From Vicinamibacteria bacterium (GTDB lineage Bacteria > Acidobacteriota > Vicinamibacteria > Vicinamibacterales > UBA8438), in the NCBI GenBank assembly GCA_022820675.1, contig JAJEFC010000032.1, positions 1 through 34,220 on the forward strand: 34,220 nt of DNA. Direction: 5' to 3'. Positions 8,330-16,468 of the stretch are shown one piece after another; the stretch's first letter is position 1, and every line of letters begins with the position of its first letter. Both the position numbers and the translations under genes were made by a program. The notes under the pieces are model-generated. The model worked only from the letters and a program-made list of their open reading frames with translations, was not told the DNA's origin and did not search any database.

Positions 8330-9125
8330 GCTCGGCCCCCTCGACATCTACAGCTACGGCGTGATCCTGGGCGGGTCGTACTTCCTGGCCCTGTGGTACG
8401 CCCTGCAGCGGGCCCGCCGCGCGGGGCTGGACGGCCAGCGCATCGTGGACCTGGGGATCGTGGGGATCATCAGCGCCGCCGTCGGGGCCAAGGCGATGCT
8501 GGTGGTGGTGGACTTCGAGCGGTACGCCGCCGACCCCGCGCAGTTGACGGCGCTGCTGATGGCGGGCGGGGTGTTCTACGGCGGGCTGCTGCTGGCGGTG
8601 CCGACGTGCTGGTGGTACATCCGCCGCAACGGGCTGCCCCTCTGGACCACCTGCGACCTGTTCGCGCCGGGCATCGCGCTGGCCCAGGGGGTGGGCCGGA
8701 TGGGCTGCCTCCTCGCGGGGTGCTGCTTCGGGCGGCCGACGGACGCGCCGTGGGGCATCACCTTCTCGAGCACGCTGGCCGCCGCCAACAGCGGCACGCC
8801 CCTCGGCGTGGCCCTGCACCCGAGCCAGATCTACGAGTCGATCGCGGTCCTCCTGATACTGGGGGTGCTGCTCGTCGGTGAGCGCCGGTGGCGGGCGTTC
8901 CCGGGCCGGACGTTCTGGACCTACGTGCTGCTCTACGCCGTGGCCCGGATCGTGCTCGAGCTCTTCCGCGGCGACCCGCGGGGCATGGTGTTCGACGCCC
9001 TGCCGACCTCGCAGTTCGTCTCGGCCCTGCTCGTGCCCGCGAGCATCGTCATGCTCGTCCGCCTCGGGCGGCGCGGGGCGGCGGCGGAGGCCCCGGCGCC
9101 GCGGGCGAAGGGGCGCGGGCGGTAG
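8310..9125 (+). CDS. lgt: prolipoprotein diacylglyceryl transferase
   Basis: Polytopic inner-membrane enzyme of 271 residues that transfers diacylglycerol from phosphatidylglycerol to the lipobox cysteine, the step before LspA. The signature region reads GRMGCLLAGCCFGRPTD. The Arg is kept, while the Asn and Glu of the E. coli-type motif (GRxGNFxNGE) are replaced by Cys residues, a variant seen in Lgt proteins of several non-proteobacterial phyla. YGG stands where the conserved His-Gly-Gly region is expected. At least six hydrophobic helices are visible, and the tail is Arg/Ala-rich. The gene overlaps lspA by 20 bases, consistent with coupled expression of the lipoprotein maturation pair. Confidence 0.92.
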   Translation: MYPLLFELGPLDIYSYGVILGGSYFLALWYALQRARRAGLDGQRIVDLGIVGIISAAVGAKAMLVVVDFERYAADPAQLTALLMAGGVFYGGLLLAVPTCWWYIRRNGLPLWTTCDLFAPGIALAQGVGRMGCLLAGCCFGRPTDAPWGITFSSTLAAANSGTPLGVALHPSQIYESIAVLLILGVLLVGERRWRAFPGRTFWTYVLLYAVARIVLELFRGDPRGMVFDALPTSQFVSALLVPASIVMLVRLGRRGAAAEAPAPRAKGRGR

Positions 9126-9216
9126 CATGATTCCATCGTCGCGCGTGGTCGGGCTCGGACGACCCTCCGCCCGCCGGCGCCCTCGGCTCTCCGCCGGCGC
9201 CCGCCGGCCGGGGTGC

Positions 9217-9237
9217 CACGCGGGGCTCCGCCGCGTG
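9217..9237 (+). terminator. hairpin after lgt, possible terminator
   Basis: CACGCGG and CCGCGTG form a 7-bp stem around a 7-base loop, about 90 bases after the lgt stop. There is no T-tract, so intrinsic termination is doubtful. Confidence 0.25.
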
Positions 9238-9260
9238 CCGCCAGCGCTGCGCCATGGCTG

Positions 9261-9440
9261 GACGTTCGGGTGTGCGCCGCGGTGATTCGGTCGACGATTG
9301 CGCGCTGAGAAACCATGTCGGTGTCCGAAGATCGGGACGTGACGCCGTCATGACTGAACGTTCGGGTGCGTGGGCTGTGATTCGTCAACGATTTGCGGGC
9401 TCTGGACCCAGGTCCGTATCCGAAGATTGGGACGTGACGT
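9261..9440. repeat. two diverged direct repeats of about 85 bp
   Basis: The copies span about 9261-9345 and 9356-9440, offset by 95-96 bases. Both begin GAACGTTCGGGTG or GGACGTTCGGGTG, share GTGATTCG and CAACGATT/CGACGATT internally, and end in CCGAAGATYGGGACGTGACG. The middle is diverged. Origin unknown; possibly an old duplication linked to the neighbouring mobile element. Confidence 0.6.
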
Positions 9441-9448
9441 ACCGCTAG

Positions 9449-9614
9449 TAGTGTGCAGTCCCCGAAATGCGTATCACAAATGGATGTCACCCGTGCCGAT
9501 GCCGACGCCGGACCGAGACACGGAGTTTCCCGGACGACGCGCGTAGACGACGGGAACCGCACTGAGCTTGTGTGAGCGCAGAATCATGTTGCGAATTTGC
9601 GAGACGCCACACTA
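9449..9614. mobile_element. MITE-like element with TA-flanked inverted ends
   Basis: The left end TAGTGTGCAGTC and the reverse complement of the right end TAGTGTGGCGTC match in 10 of 12 positions, with weaker similarity continuing about 20 bases inward. Both ends sit at a TA dinucleotide, as in IS630/Tc1-mariner insertions that duplicate TA. The 160-bp interior carries no transposase frame, so it would be non-autonomous. It ends 15 bases before the ATG of the pseudouridine synthase gene. Confidence 0.5.
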
Positions 9615-9629
9615 GCCCCTCCGCCGCCG

Positions 9630-10607
9630 ATGCCCCCCGCGGAAACGGAGCGCCTCGAGGTCACCGGCGACCATCACGGCGCGCGCCTCGACCACTTCGT
9701 CACTGCCGTCGTGCCGGAGTTGTCGCGGGCGCGGATCCAGCGGCTGATCCGGGAGGGGCATGTCGTCCTGAACGGGAGGACGGTCCGGGCGAGCCACGCC
9801 GTGCACGCGGGGGACCGGGTCGATCTGGAGGTCCCCCCGGCGGCCCCGGCGGCCCCGGCGGCGGAGGCCCTGCCCCTGGCCGTGCTGCACGACGACCCAG
9901 ACCTGGTGGTGGTCGACAAGCCGGCCGGCATGGTCGTCCACCCCGCGGCGGGGCACGACCGGGGCACCCTGGTGAACGCCCTCCTGCACCACGTCGCCGG
10001 GCTCAGCGGCATCGGCGGCGAAGAGCGCCCCGGCATCGTGCACCGCCTCGACCGCGGCACCTCGGGGGTGATGGTGGTCGCCAAGCACGACGCCGCCCAC
10101 GCCGAGCTGTCGCGGCAGTTCGCGGACCGCGAGGTGGAGAAGGAGTACATGGGGCTGGCGTGGGGCCTGCTGAACGCGGGCCGCCGCATCGACGCCCCGC
10201 TGGGCCGCGACCCCGTCGACCGGAAGAAGATCTCGACCCGGGCCCGCCGCGCCCGCACCGCCGTCACCCGCATCACGGGGGCGGAGCGGCTGCGGGGCCT
10301 GACCCTGGCCACCATCGCCATCGCCACCGGCCGCACCCACCAGATCAGGGTCCATCTCGCGAGCATCGGCCACCCGATAGCGGGCGACGCCCTCTACGGC
10401 GGGGTCCGCCGCCACCTCGCGGCCGACCACCGGGCCCTCGCCTCGCTCGAGCGGCCGTTCCTGCACGCCCGGCGCCTCGCGTTCACGCACCCTCGCGACG
10501 GGCGGCGGGTCGAGTTCGAGACGCCGCTGCCGGCGGATCTGGAGGCGGTCGTCGACGATCTGCGGCGGCGGGGGACGCGCGGCAACGGCCAGGAATCTGC
10601 GCCGTAG
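9630..10607 (+). CDS. rluD: RluD-type 23S rRNA pseudouridine synthase
   Basis: A 325-residue cytoplasmic enzyme. An N-terminal S4 RNA-binding domain (RLDHFVTAVV...RARIQRLIREGHVVLNG, roughly residues 18-55) precedes the RluA-family catalytic domain. HRLDRGTSG contains the catalytic Asp141. GRTHQIRVHLASIGHPIAGD is the other family hallmark. Closest in plan to RluD, which modifies helix 69 of 23S rRNA; other RluA-family specificities cannot be excluded. A TTG start 33 bases earlier is possible, but it lies inside the MITE-like element. The ATG here has no clear Shine-Dalgarno sequence either. The preceding and following genes are unrelated in function. Confidence 0.9.
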   Translation: MPPAETERLEVTGDHHGARLDHFVTAVVPELSRARIQRLIREGHVVLNGRTVRASHAVHAGDRVDLEVPPAAPAAPAAEALPLAVLHDDPDLVVVDKPAGMVVHPAAGHDRGTLVNALLHHVAGLSGIGGEERPGIVHRLDRGTSGVMVVAKHDAAHAELSRQFADREVEKEYMGLAWGLLNAGRRIDAPLGRDPVDRKKISTRARRARTAVTRITGAERLRGLTLATIAIATGRTHQIRVHLASIGHPIAGDALYGGVRRHLAADHRALASLERPFLHARRLAFTHPRDGRRVEFETPLPADLEAVVDDLRRRGTRGNGQESAP

Positions 10608-10623
10608 GACGGGCGCGGACTAC

Positions 10624-10676
10624 CGCAGGGTTGGGCGGGGGCCGAGCGGACCGCAAGGCGACGATTGGCGGGCCGG
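10624..10676. repeat. palindromic extragenic repeat, tail-type copy
   Basis: CAGGGTTGGGCGG, then GAGCGGACCGCAAGGCGACG and ATTGGCGGGCCGG, align with the tail of the element at 33463-33513. The remaining 10677-10785 stretch has no gene. Confidence 0.5.
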
Positions 10677-10785
10677 CGGAGGTTCGAGTCGGGACCGGCA
10701 GGCTGGCGGATTGCAGACCGGAAGGGCAGACCCCGCGGCGGCTGGGAGCAGGCGTTTCGCGCCGGCGAGACTGCCAACGCGACCG

Positions 10786-11037
10786 TCAGGCGGCATCGCG
10801 GTCACGGCGGCCGGCCAGGAATCCCTCCAACGCGCCTTCCAGCCTGGCCATGCGTTCGCGCAGGTCGGCGATCTGGCGGGTCAACCCCTCGAAACGCTCG
10901 TTGACGCCGTCGAACCGCTTCTCGATGCCGTCGAACCGCTTCTCGAGCTTGTCCGTCCGGCTGATGAGCTCGGAGCGGAGCCACGCGAAGAGCGCGATCA
11001 CCAGGGCGGGCGTGAGCCAGGGCGTGAAGGCCTCCAC
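10786..11037 (-). CDS. small coiled-coil membrane protein
   Basis: 83 residues from a GTG start. A short N-terminal hydrophobic helix (WLTPALVIALFAWL) is followed by a long charged coiled coil with an internal 7-residue repeat (EKRFDGI, EKRFDGV, NERFEGL), reflected in a 21-bp DNA repeat near 10903-10945. It resembles the coiled-coil gene at 811-1083 in size and order but not in detailed sequence. A TGCTAGGCT extended -10 sequence lies directly upstream, which would give a leaderless message. It is downstream of lon on the same strand, 30 bases after its stop, but probably has its own promoter inside that gap. Function unknown. Confidence 0.6.
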   Translation of the reverse strand: MEAFTPWLTPALVIALFAWLRSELISRTDKLEKRFDGIEKRFDGVNERFEGLTRQIADLRERMARLEGALEGFLAGRRDRDAA

Positions 11038-11044
11038 TACGGCA

Positions 11045-11050
11045 AGCCTA
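11045..11050 (-). promoter_or_regulatory. candidate extended -10 for the 83-residue coiled-coil gene
   Basis: TAGGCT preceded by TGC ends 7 bases before the GTG start, so transcription could begin at the start codon itself. The -35 region is poor. Confidence 0.35.
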
Positions 11051-11067
11051 GCATGTTTCAGGGGCCG

Positions 11068-13500
<2,433 letters not shown>

Positions 13501-13569
13501 CGTGTGGTTTCTCCCGGTTCCCGCCGGAGCCTCGGCCGGCGGGGCGCCCTCTCCCTCGGACCCCGGGAG

Positions 13570-13575
13570 AGTGTA
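13570..13575 (-). promoter_or_regulatory. candidate -10 box of lon
   Basis: TACACT on the minus strand lies 70 bases before the lon ATG. Its expected -35 position falls inside the inverted repeat 13580-13613, and no good -35 hexamer is present. Confidence 0.3.
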
Positions 13576-13579
13576 GCAG

Positions 13580-13613
13580 CCCTCGTGCGAACCGCCGCGG
13601 GCCCGCACGAGGG
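13580..13613. promoter_or_regulatory. 10-bp inverted repeat upstream of lon
   Basis: Arms CCCTCGTGCG (13580-13589) and CGCACGAGGG (13604-13613) are perfect complements separated by 14 bases. The position next to the candidate lon -10 would suit an operator. A terminator hairpin for dksA is the alternative; there is no T-tract. Confidence 0.4.
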
Positions 13614-13619
13614 CCGCCG

Positions 13620-13645
13620 CCGGCGCCCGCGGCCGCGGGCGCCGG
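13620..13645 (-). terminator. 26-base perfect palindrome after dksA
   Basis: CCGGCGCCCGCGG is followed directly by its exact reverse complement, 15 bases after the dksA stop. A strong hairpin could end or attenuate dksA transcription, although no T-tract follows. Confidence 0.4.
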
Positions 13646-13660
13646 ATCCAGGCACGTGGA

Positions 13661-14107
13661 TCAGCTCGACGGCGGACCGAAGAGCGACACCGCCTTGCCG
13701 CGCATCTCGATCATCCGCTCGCGGTCCAGCTCGACCTCGTGCATCTCCTCGCAGTCGCGGCAACGCGCCGCGAACGGCAGCGCCCGCAGCCGCTGGCCGG
13801 CGATCTCCTCGCCGCACTCGTAGCAGTAGCCGTAGGTGCCTTCCTCCAGCCGCTCGAGGGCCGCGTTGATCTTGGTCAGCGTCTCGGTCTTCATCTGGAG
13901 CAGGGCGAACTCGATGTCCTCGTGGATGTCCGCTTCCGGCATTCCGTTCACGTCGGTCAGGCGGTGCCCCCCCGACCGCGTCGCGTCGGCGCGCACGTCG
14001 CGAATCTTGTCCTTCACCGCGCCCGCGAGCTCGTCGCGGCGCTCTTCGAGCATGCGGCGCAGCTCGTCGAACCGCGCTTCCGTCATGCCGCGTGCATGGG
14101 TGTTCAT
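13661..14107 (-). CDS. dksA: DksA/TraR-type zinc-finger transcription factor
   Basis: 148 residues. An N-terminal coiled coil (about residues 9-40), an acidic middle (DIHEDIEFALLQMK) and a C-terminal C4 zinc finger CYECGEE...CRDC with Cys95, Cys98, Cys116 and Cys119. Proteins of this family enter the RNA polymerase secondary channel and, with ppGpp, adjust rRNA and amino acid promoters. A Rel/SpoT homologue lies 2.4 kb away. The start at 14107 is supported by GGAGGGG placed about 8 bases upstream, while a longer frame upstream is low complexity. The finger is the canonical C4 type. DksA itself versus a DksA-like paralogue cannot be decided from one genome window. Confidence 0.87.
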   Translation of the reverse strand: MNTHARGMTEARFDELRRMLEERRDELAGAVKDKIRDVRADATRSGGHRLTDVNGMPEADIHEDIEFALLQMKTETLTKINAALERLEEGTYGYCYECGEEIAGQRLRALPFAARCRDCEEMHEVELDRERMIEMRGKAVSLFGPPSS

Positions 14108-14680
14108 TCTGTGGCCCCTCCCAAGCCTCGCTGGAGTTGCACGAGTCGTCTCGGCTTCGACGCCTCCAGAGCGGCCCGCGCCGTCGTTCGACCGCGAGCC
14201 CGTGGAGTATCTGAAGCAAATTAGATGCCAAGTCCTCGCAACCGGTACACGAGCCGCCTCACCCGTTGAAACGAAGTGGCTCGAGCTGGATCCGAACCGC
14301 GAAAGGAGCAGGTCGCCGCTCCGTCGAGCTGCGCTCACCGATGCCAGCGCGCTGCCGGCGCCATGAAACCTCGCTCGTAAATGCTTAGACGACGATTTGC
14401 CCCGTACGGTTTCAACGCAACGAACACGCTGTCATCGGGAGAGGACGGGGCGGCCGCCGCCGGAGCCGCGCGGCGACGACGGGAGGCGGGACAGGCGGCC
14501 GCGCCCGGGCCGCCGGCGTGCGCCGGGGGTGGCGGGGATAGTAGAATGCGCCGGACGGGCGCCCCCCGGCACCGGGGGGACCGCGGCGGAAACGGGGAAC
14601 GGGGGCGCCCAGCGCGCAACGCCGGTTTCCGATCGGCGCGGAGGAGCTCCCGGCGGCCCGGCCGCGCGCCCGACCCACGC
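14108..14680. other. 573-bp divergent intergenic region
   Basis: It lies between dksA (minus) and the Cys-rich gene (plus). It holds the dksA ribosome-binding site, an AT-richer patch near 14205-14240 that may include the dksA promoter, and the TAGAAT box at 14542. No gene or repeat family member is recognised in the rest. Confidence 0.5.
14542..14547 (+). promoter_or_regulatory. candidate -10 box for the Cys-rich gene
   Basis: TAGAAT in a GC-rich context, about 130 bases before the ATG. No -35 box is evident. The surrounding sequence resembles the box before the HIT gene (TAGAATG in both). Confidence 0.28.
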
Positions 14681-15343
14681 ATGAGCGCACCTGTCTGCCC
14701 CCTGTGTCGTCGGCGCCGGGCGCGGCGAACCTGCCCCGCCCTCGCGCGGGAGATCTGCACCGTCTGCTGCGCCACGAAGCGCTTGACGGAGATAAGCTGC
14801 CCCGCCGACTGCCGCTATCTCGCGTCGGCGCAGAGCCACCCCCCCGCGGTGGTGCAGCGCCGGCAGGAGCGCGACGCCCGCTTTCTCCTGCCCATCGTGG
14901 CCGGCCTCGAGCCGCGGCAGTACGAGCTGTTCTTCTTCGTGCAGCAGGTGCTGCACGGCATCGACCGCGTGGGCCGGCTGCCCGTCGACGACCGCACCGT
15001 CCGCGAGAGCGCCGAGGCCCTGGCGAAGACCTACGAGACCGCGAGCAAGGGCATCATCTACGAGCATCAAGCGTCGTCGCCGCCGGCGGAACGCCTGTCG
15101 CAGGAGCTAAAGCCCCTGCTCGACGACCCCCCGGCCGCGGGCGGCCCCAAGGCCGGCGAGCGCGACGTGGCGTCGGTGCTGCGGTGCGTCGAGCGGGCCG
15201 CGGCGGGGGCCGAGGCGGCCCTCGAGGGCGGCGGCCGCGCCTATCTCGAGCTGGCGGGCCGGCTGGCGAAGCCGGCGGCCGGCGTGCCGGAGTCGGACCG
15301 CCGAGACGAGGCCGGCGACGAGCCCCGCATCATCGTTCCCTGA
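14681..15343 (+). CDS. Cys-cluster (putative zinc-binding) protein of unknown function
   Basis: A 220-residue protein with eight cysteines in its first 44 residues: Cys6, 9, 18, 26, 29, 30, 40 and 44, in the pattern CPLC...C...ICTVCC...CPADCRYL. This treble-clef-like cluster is followed by a helical region (about residues 60-200) with an ELFFFVQQVLHGIDR helix. I have the impression of a recurrent, uncharacterised family of GC-rich bacteria including Acidobacteriota, but cannot confirm it here. The start was chosen because the frame upstream is low complexity. No Shine-Dalgarno sequence is visible. It stands alone, with a MITE copy downstream. Metal binding is inferred from cysteine spacing only. 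Confidence 0.72.
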   Translation: MSAPVCPLCRRRRARRTCPALAREICTVCCATKRLTEISCPADCRYLASAQSHPPAVVQRRQERDARFLLPIVAGLEPRQYELFFFVQQVLHGIDRVGRLPVDDRTVRESAEALAKTYETASKGIIYEHQASSPPAERLSQELKPLLDDPPAAGGPKAGERDVASVLRCVERAAAGAEAALEGGGRAYLELAGRLAKPAAGVPESDRRDEAGDEPRIIVP

Positions 15344-15470
15344 CGGCGCCCTTGCGCTCCCCTCAGGCACCGGTCGACACGAGGTTGCCGACCACACCCG
15401 GATACGGCCCGCACTTCGGCGGCTCTTGCGCTGGGCACGTGGGCAAGGTAGCTTCCGCCACCGTCCTTGC

Positions 15471-15619
15471 GCACGTCAAGAAAGTGGGACGCGGCCCGCA
15501 AACCGTACCGCTGAGGCCGGGACGGCGTGTTCCAGAGGGTTTCGCAGCAGAGAACACCGAGAATCGGGAGCTCGACGGCCCAGGGCGGCAGCCATCCCAC
15601 AAATCCGACGTGCACCCCC
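15471..15619. mobile_element. diverged copy C of the GCACGTCAG inverted-end element
   Basis: Lies within the 354-bp gap 15344-15697 and runs in the opposite orientation to copies A (18756) and B (27292). Its left end GCACGTCAAGAAAGT matches the right end of copy B (reverse complement GCACGTCAGGAAAGT) in 14 of 15 bases. Its right end CCCACAAATCCGACGTGCACC matches their left ends. The interior keeps GGCC, GGCGTG and GGCGGCAG landmarks but is otherwise diverged. No coding frame. The rest of the gap has several CTTGCGC repeats and the rpmB promoter. Confidence 0.6.
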
Positions 15620-15656
15620 ACCGGCCTTGCGCTCCATCGAGAGCCAGGGCCTCTGA

Positions 15657-15662
15657 TATACT
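15657..15662 (+). promoter_or_regulatory. candidate -10 box of rpmB
   Basis: TATACT lies 38 bases beyond the end of the inverted-end element and 35 bases before the rpmB ATG. The -35 region (CCATCG at the expected spacing) is poor. Confidence 0.45.
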
Positions 15663-15697
15663 CTCGGGTTCGGATTGGTGAAATCGGAATCGACATC

Positions 15698-15889
15698 ATG
15701 GCAAAGCGTTGCGACATCTGCGGGAAGGGCCCGGCCGTCGGGCGGAACGTCAGTCACGCGCACAACGTCACGCGGCGGCGGTTCGAGGCCAACATCCAGC
15801 GCGTGAAGGCGGTGGTCAACGGCGGCGTCAAGCGCATCCGCGTCTGCACCCGCTGCATCCGCTCGAACCGGATCGTCAAGGCGGCGTAG
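15698..15889 (+). CDS. rpmB: 50S ribosomal protein L28
   Basis: 63 residues, the usual size. [21 protein letters not shown] is the canonical L28 N-terminus, and Cys5, Cys8, Cys50 and Cys53 make this the zinc-binding (C+) form. It binds 23S rRNA in the large subunit. The frame extends upstream but the conserved start is clear. Only a weak purine-rich stretch (GGTGAAA) precedes it. ridA follows 11 bases after the stop and is probably cotranscribed from the TATACT promoter. Confidence 0.96.
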   Translation: MAKRCDICGKGPAVGRNVSHAHNVTRRRFEANIQRVKAVVNGGVKRIRVCTRCIRSNRIVKAA

Positions 15890-15900
15890 CCGGCAGCCCC

Positions 15901-16305
15901 ATGCCGCGCCAGGCCATCGAGACGGACGGCGCCCCGGCCGCCATCGGCCCCTACTCGCAGGCGGTGCGGGCGGGGTCGCTGCTGTTCGTCTCGGGGCAGA
16001 TTCCCCTCGACCCGGCCACCGGCGAGGTCATCGAAGGCGACGTCGCCGCCCAGACCCACCGGGTCATGCAGAGCCTCGGGGCCGTTCTCGAGGCGGCCGG
16101 GGCGGGCTTCGACGACGTCGTCCGCACCACCATCTACCTGACGGACCTGGGCTCGTTCTCCCGGGTCAACGAGGCGTACGGCAGCTACTTCGACGCCCCC
16201 GCGCCGGCCCGGGCGACGGTCGAGGTGGCGGCGCTGCCGAAGGGCGTCGAGGTCGAGATAGACGCCGTCGCGGATCTCGGGCAGCCGCCGACCCGCTACG
16301 CCTGA
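15901..16305 (+). CDS. ridA: RidA family 2-iminobutanoate/2-iminopropanoate deaminase
   Basis: 134 residues covering the whole YjgF/YER057c/UK114 fold: AIGPYSQAVRAGSLLFVSGQ near the N-terminus, then VVRTTIYLTDL and NEAYGSYF. The substrate-binding Arg is in PARATVEVAALPKG. Members hydrolyse reactive enamine/imine products of PLP enzymes such as threonine dehydratase, protecting other PLP enzymes. All key motifs are conserved, so activity is likely. It lies 11 bases after rpmB with no own promoter and no clear Shine-Dalgarno sequence, so it should depend on the rpmB message. Confidence 0.92.
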   Translation: MPRQAIETDGAPAAIGPYSQAVRAGSLLFVSGQIPLDPATGEVIEGDVAAQTHRVMQSLGAVLEAAGAGFDDVVRTTIYLTDLGSFSRVNEAYGSYFDAPAPARATVEVAALPKGVEVEIDAVADLGQPPTRYA

Positions 16306-16321
16306 TACTGCGCGCGCCATC

Positions 16322-16468
16322 CGGCGGCGCAGACTCCCGGCCCGCCCGTCGTCGCCGGGCGACCGTGCGGTCGCCCCGGAAGCTCCGCTGACGCCAACCT
16401 CTGCGCCGCGAGGATGGGCCTCCCGACCAACCTCCGGGCGTCCGCGCCGTTCCAGGGCGCAGACTCCC
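16322..16468. repeat. palindromic extragenic repeats overlapping the Rel stop
   Basis: A convergent gap between ridA and the Rel gene. GGCGCAGACTCCCGGCC near 16326 is one arm of the element. At 16436-16448 and 16456-16468 GGGCGTCCGCGCC and GGCGCAGACTCCC form a 13-bp stem with two mismatches around a 7-base loop, ending on the Rel stop codon. It could serve as a bidirectional terminator. Confidence 0.6.

Larger units (their letters stand above)
9126..9629. other. 504-bp intergenic region with repeats, no credible gene
   Basis: Between lgt and the pseudouridine synthase. It contains a GC-rich hairpin (9217-9237), two diverged ~85-bp tandem copies (9261-9440) and a MITE-like element (9449-9614). 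Base composition is lower in GC than the flanks. The short frame at 9254-9448 is not convincing as a gene. Confidence 0.6.

Noticed and set aside
9254-9448. 64-codon plus-strand frame
   Set aside because: It runs across two diverged direct repeats that are not in matching frame and has no ribosome-binding site.
9597-9629. TTG start adding 11 residues to the pseudouridine synthase
   Set aside because: It lies in the terminal repeat of the MITE-like element, adds a Pro-rich tail and has no ribosome-binding site. The ATG at 9630 is preferred, though not proven.
10681-10690. GGTTCGAGTC, resembling a tRNA T-loop
   Set aside because: The flanking bases do not form a T stem and no acceptor, D or anticodon arms are present. 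No tRNA was found in the window.
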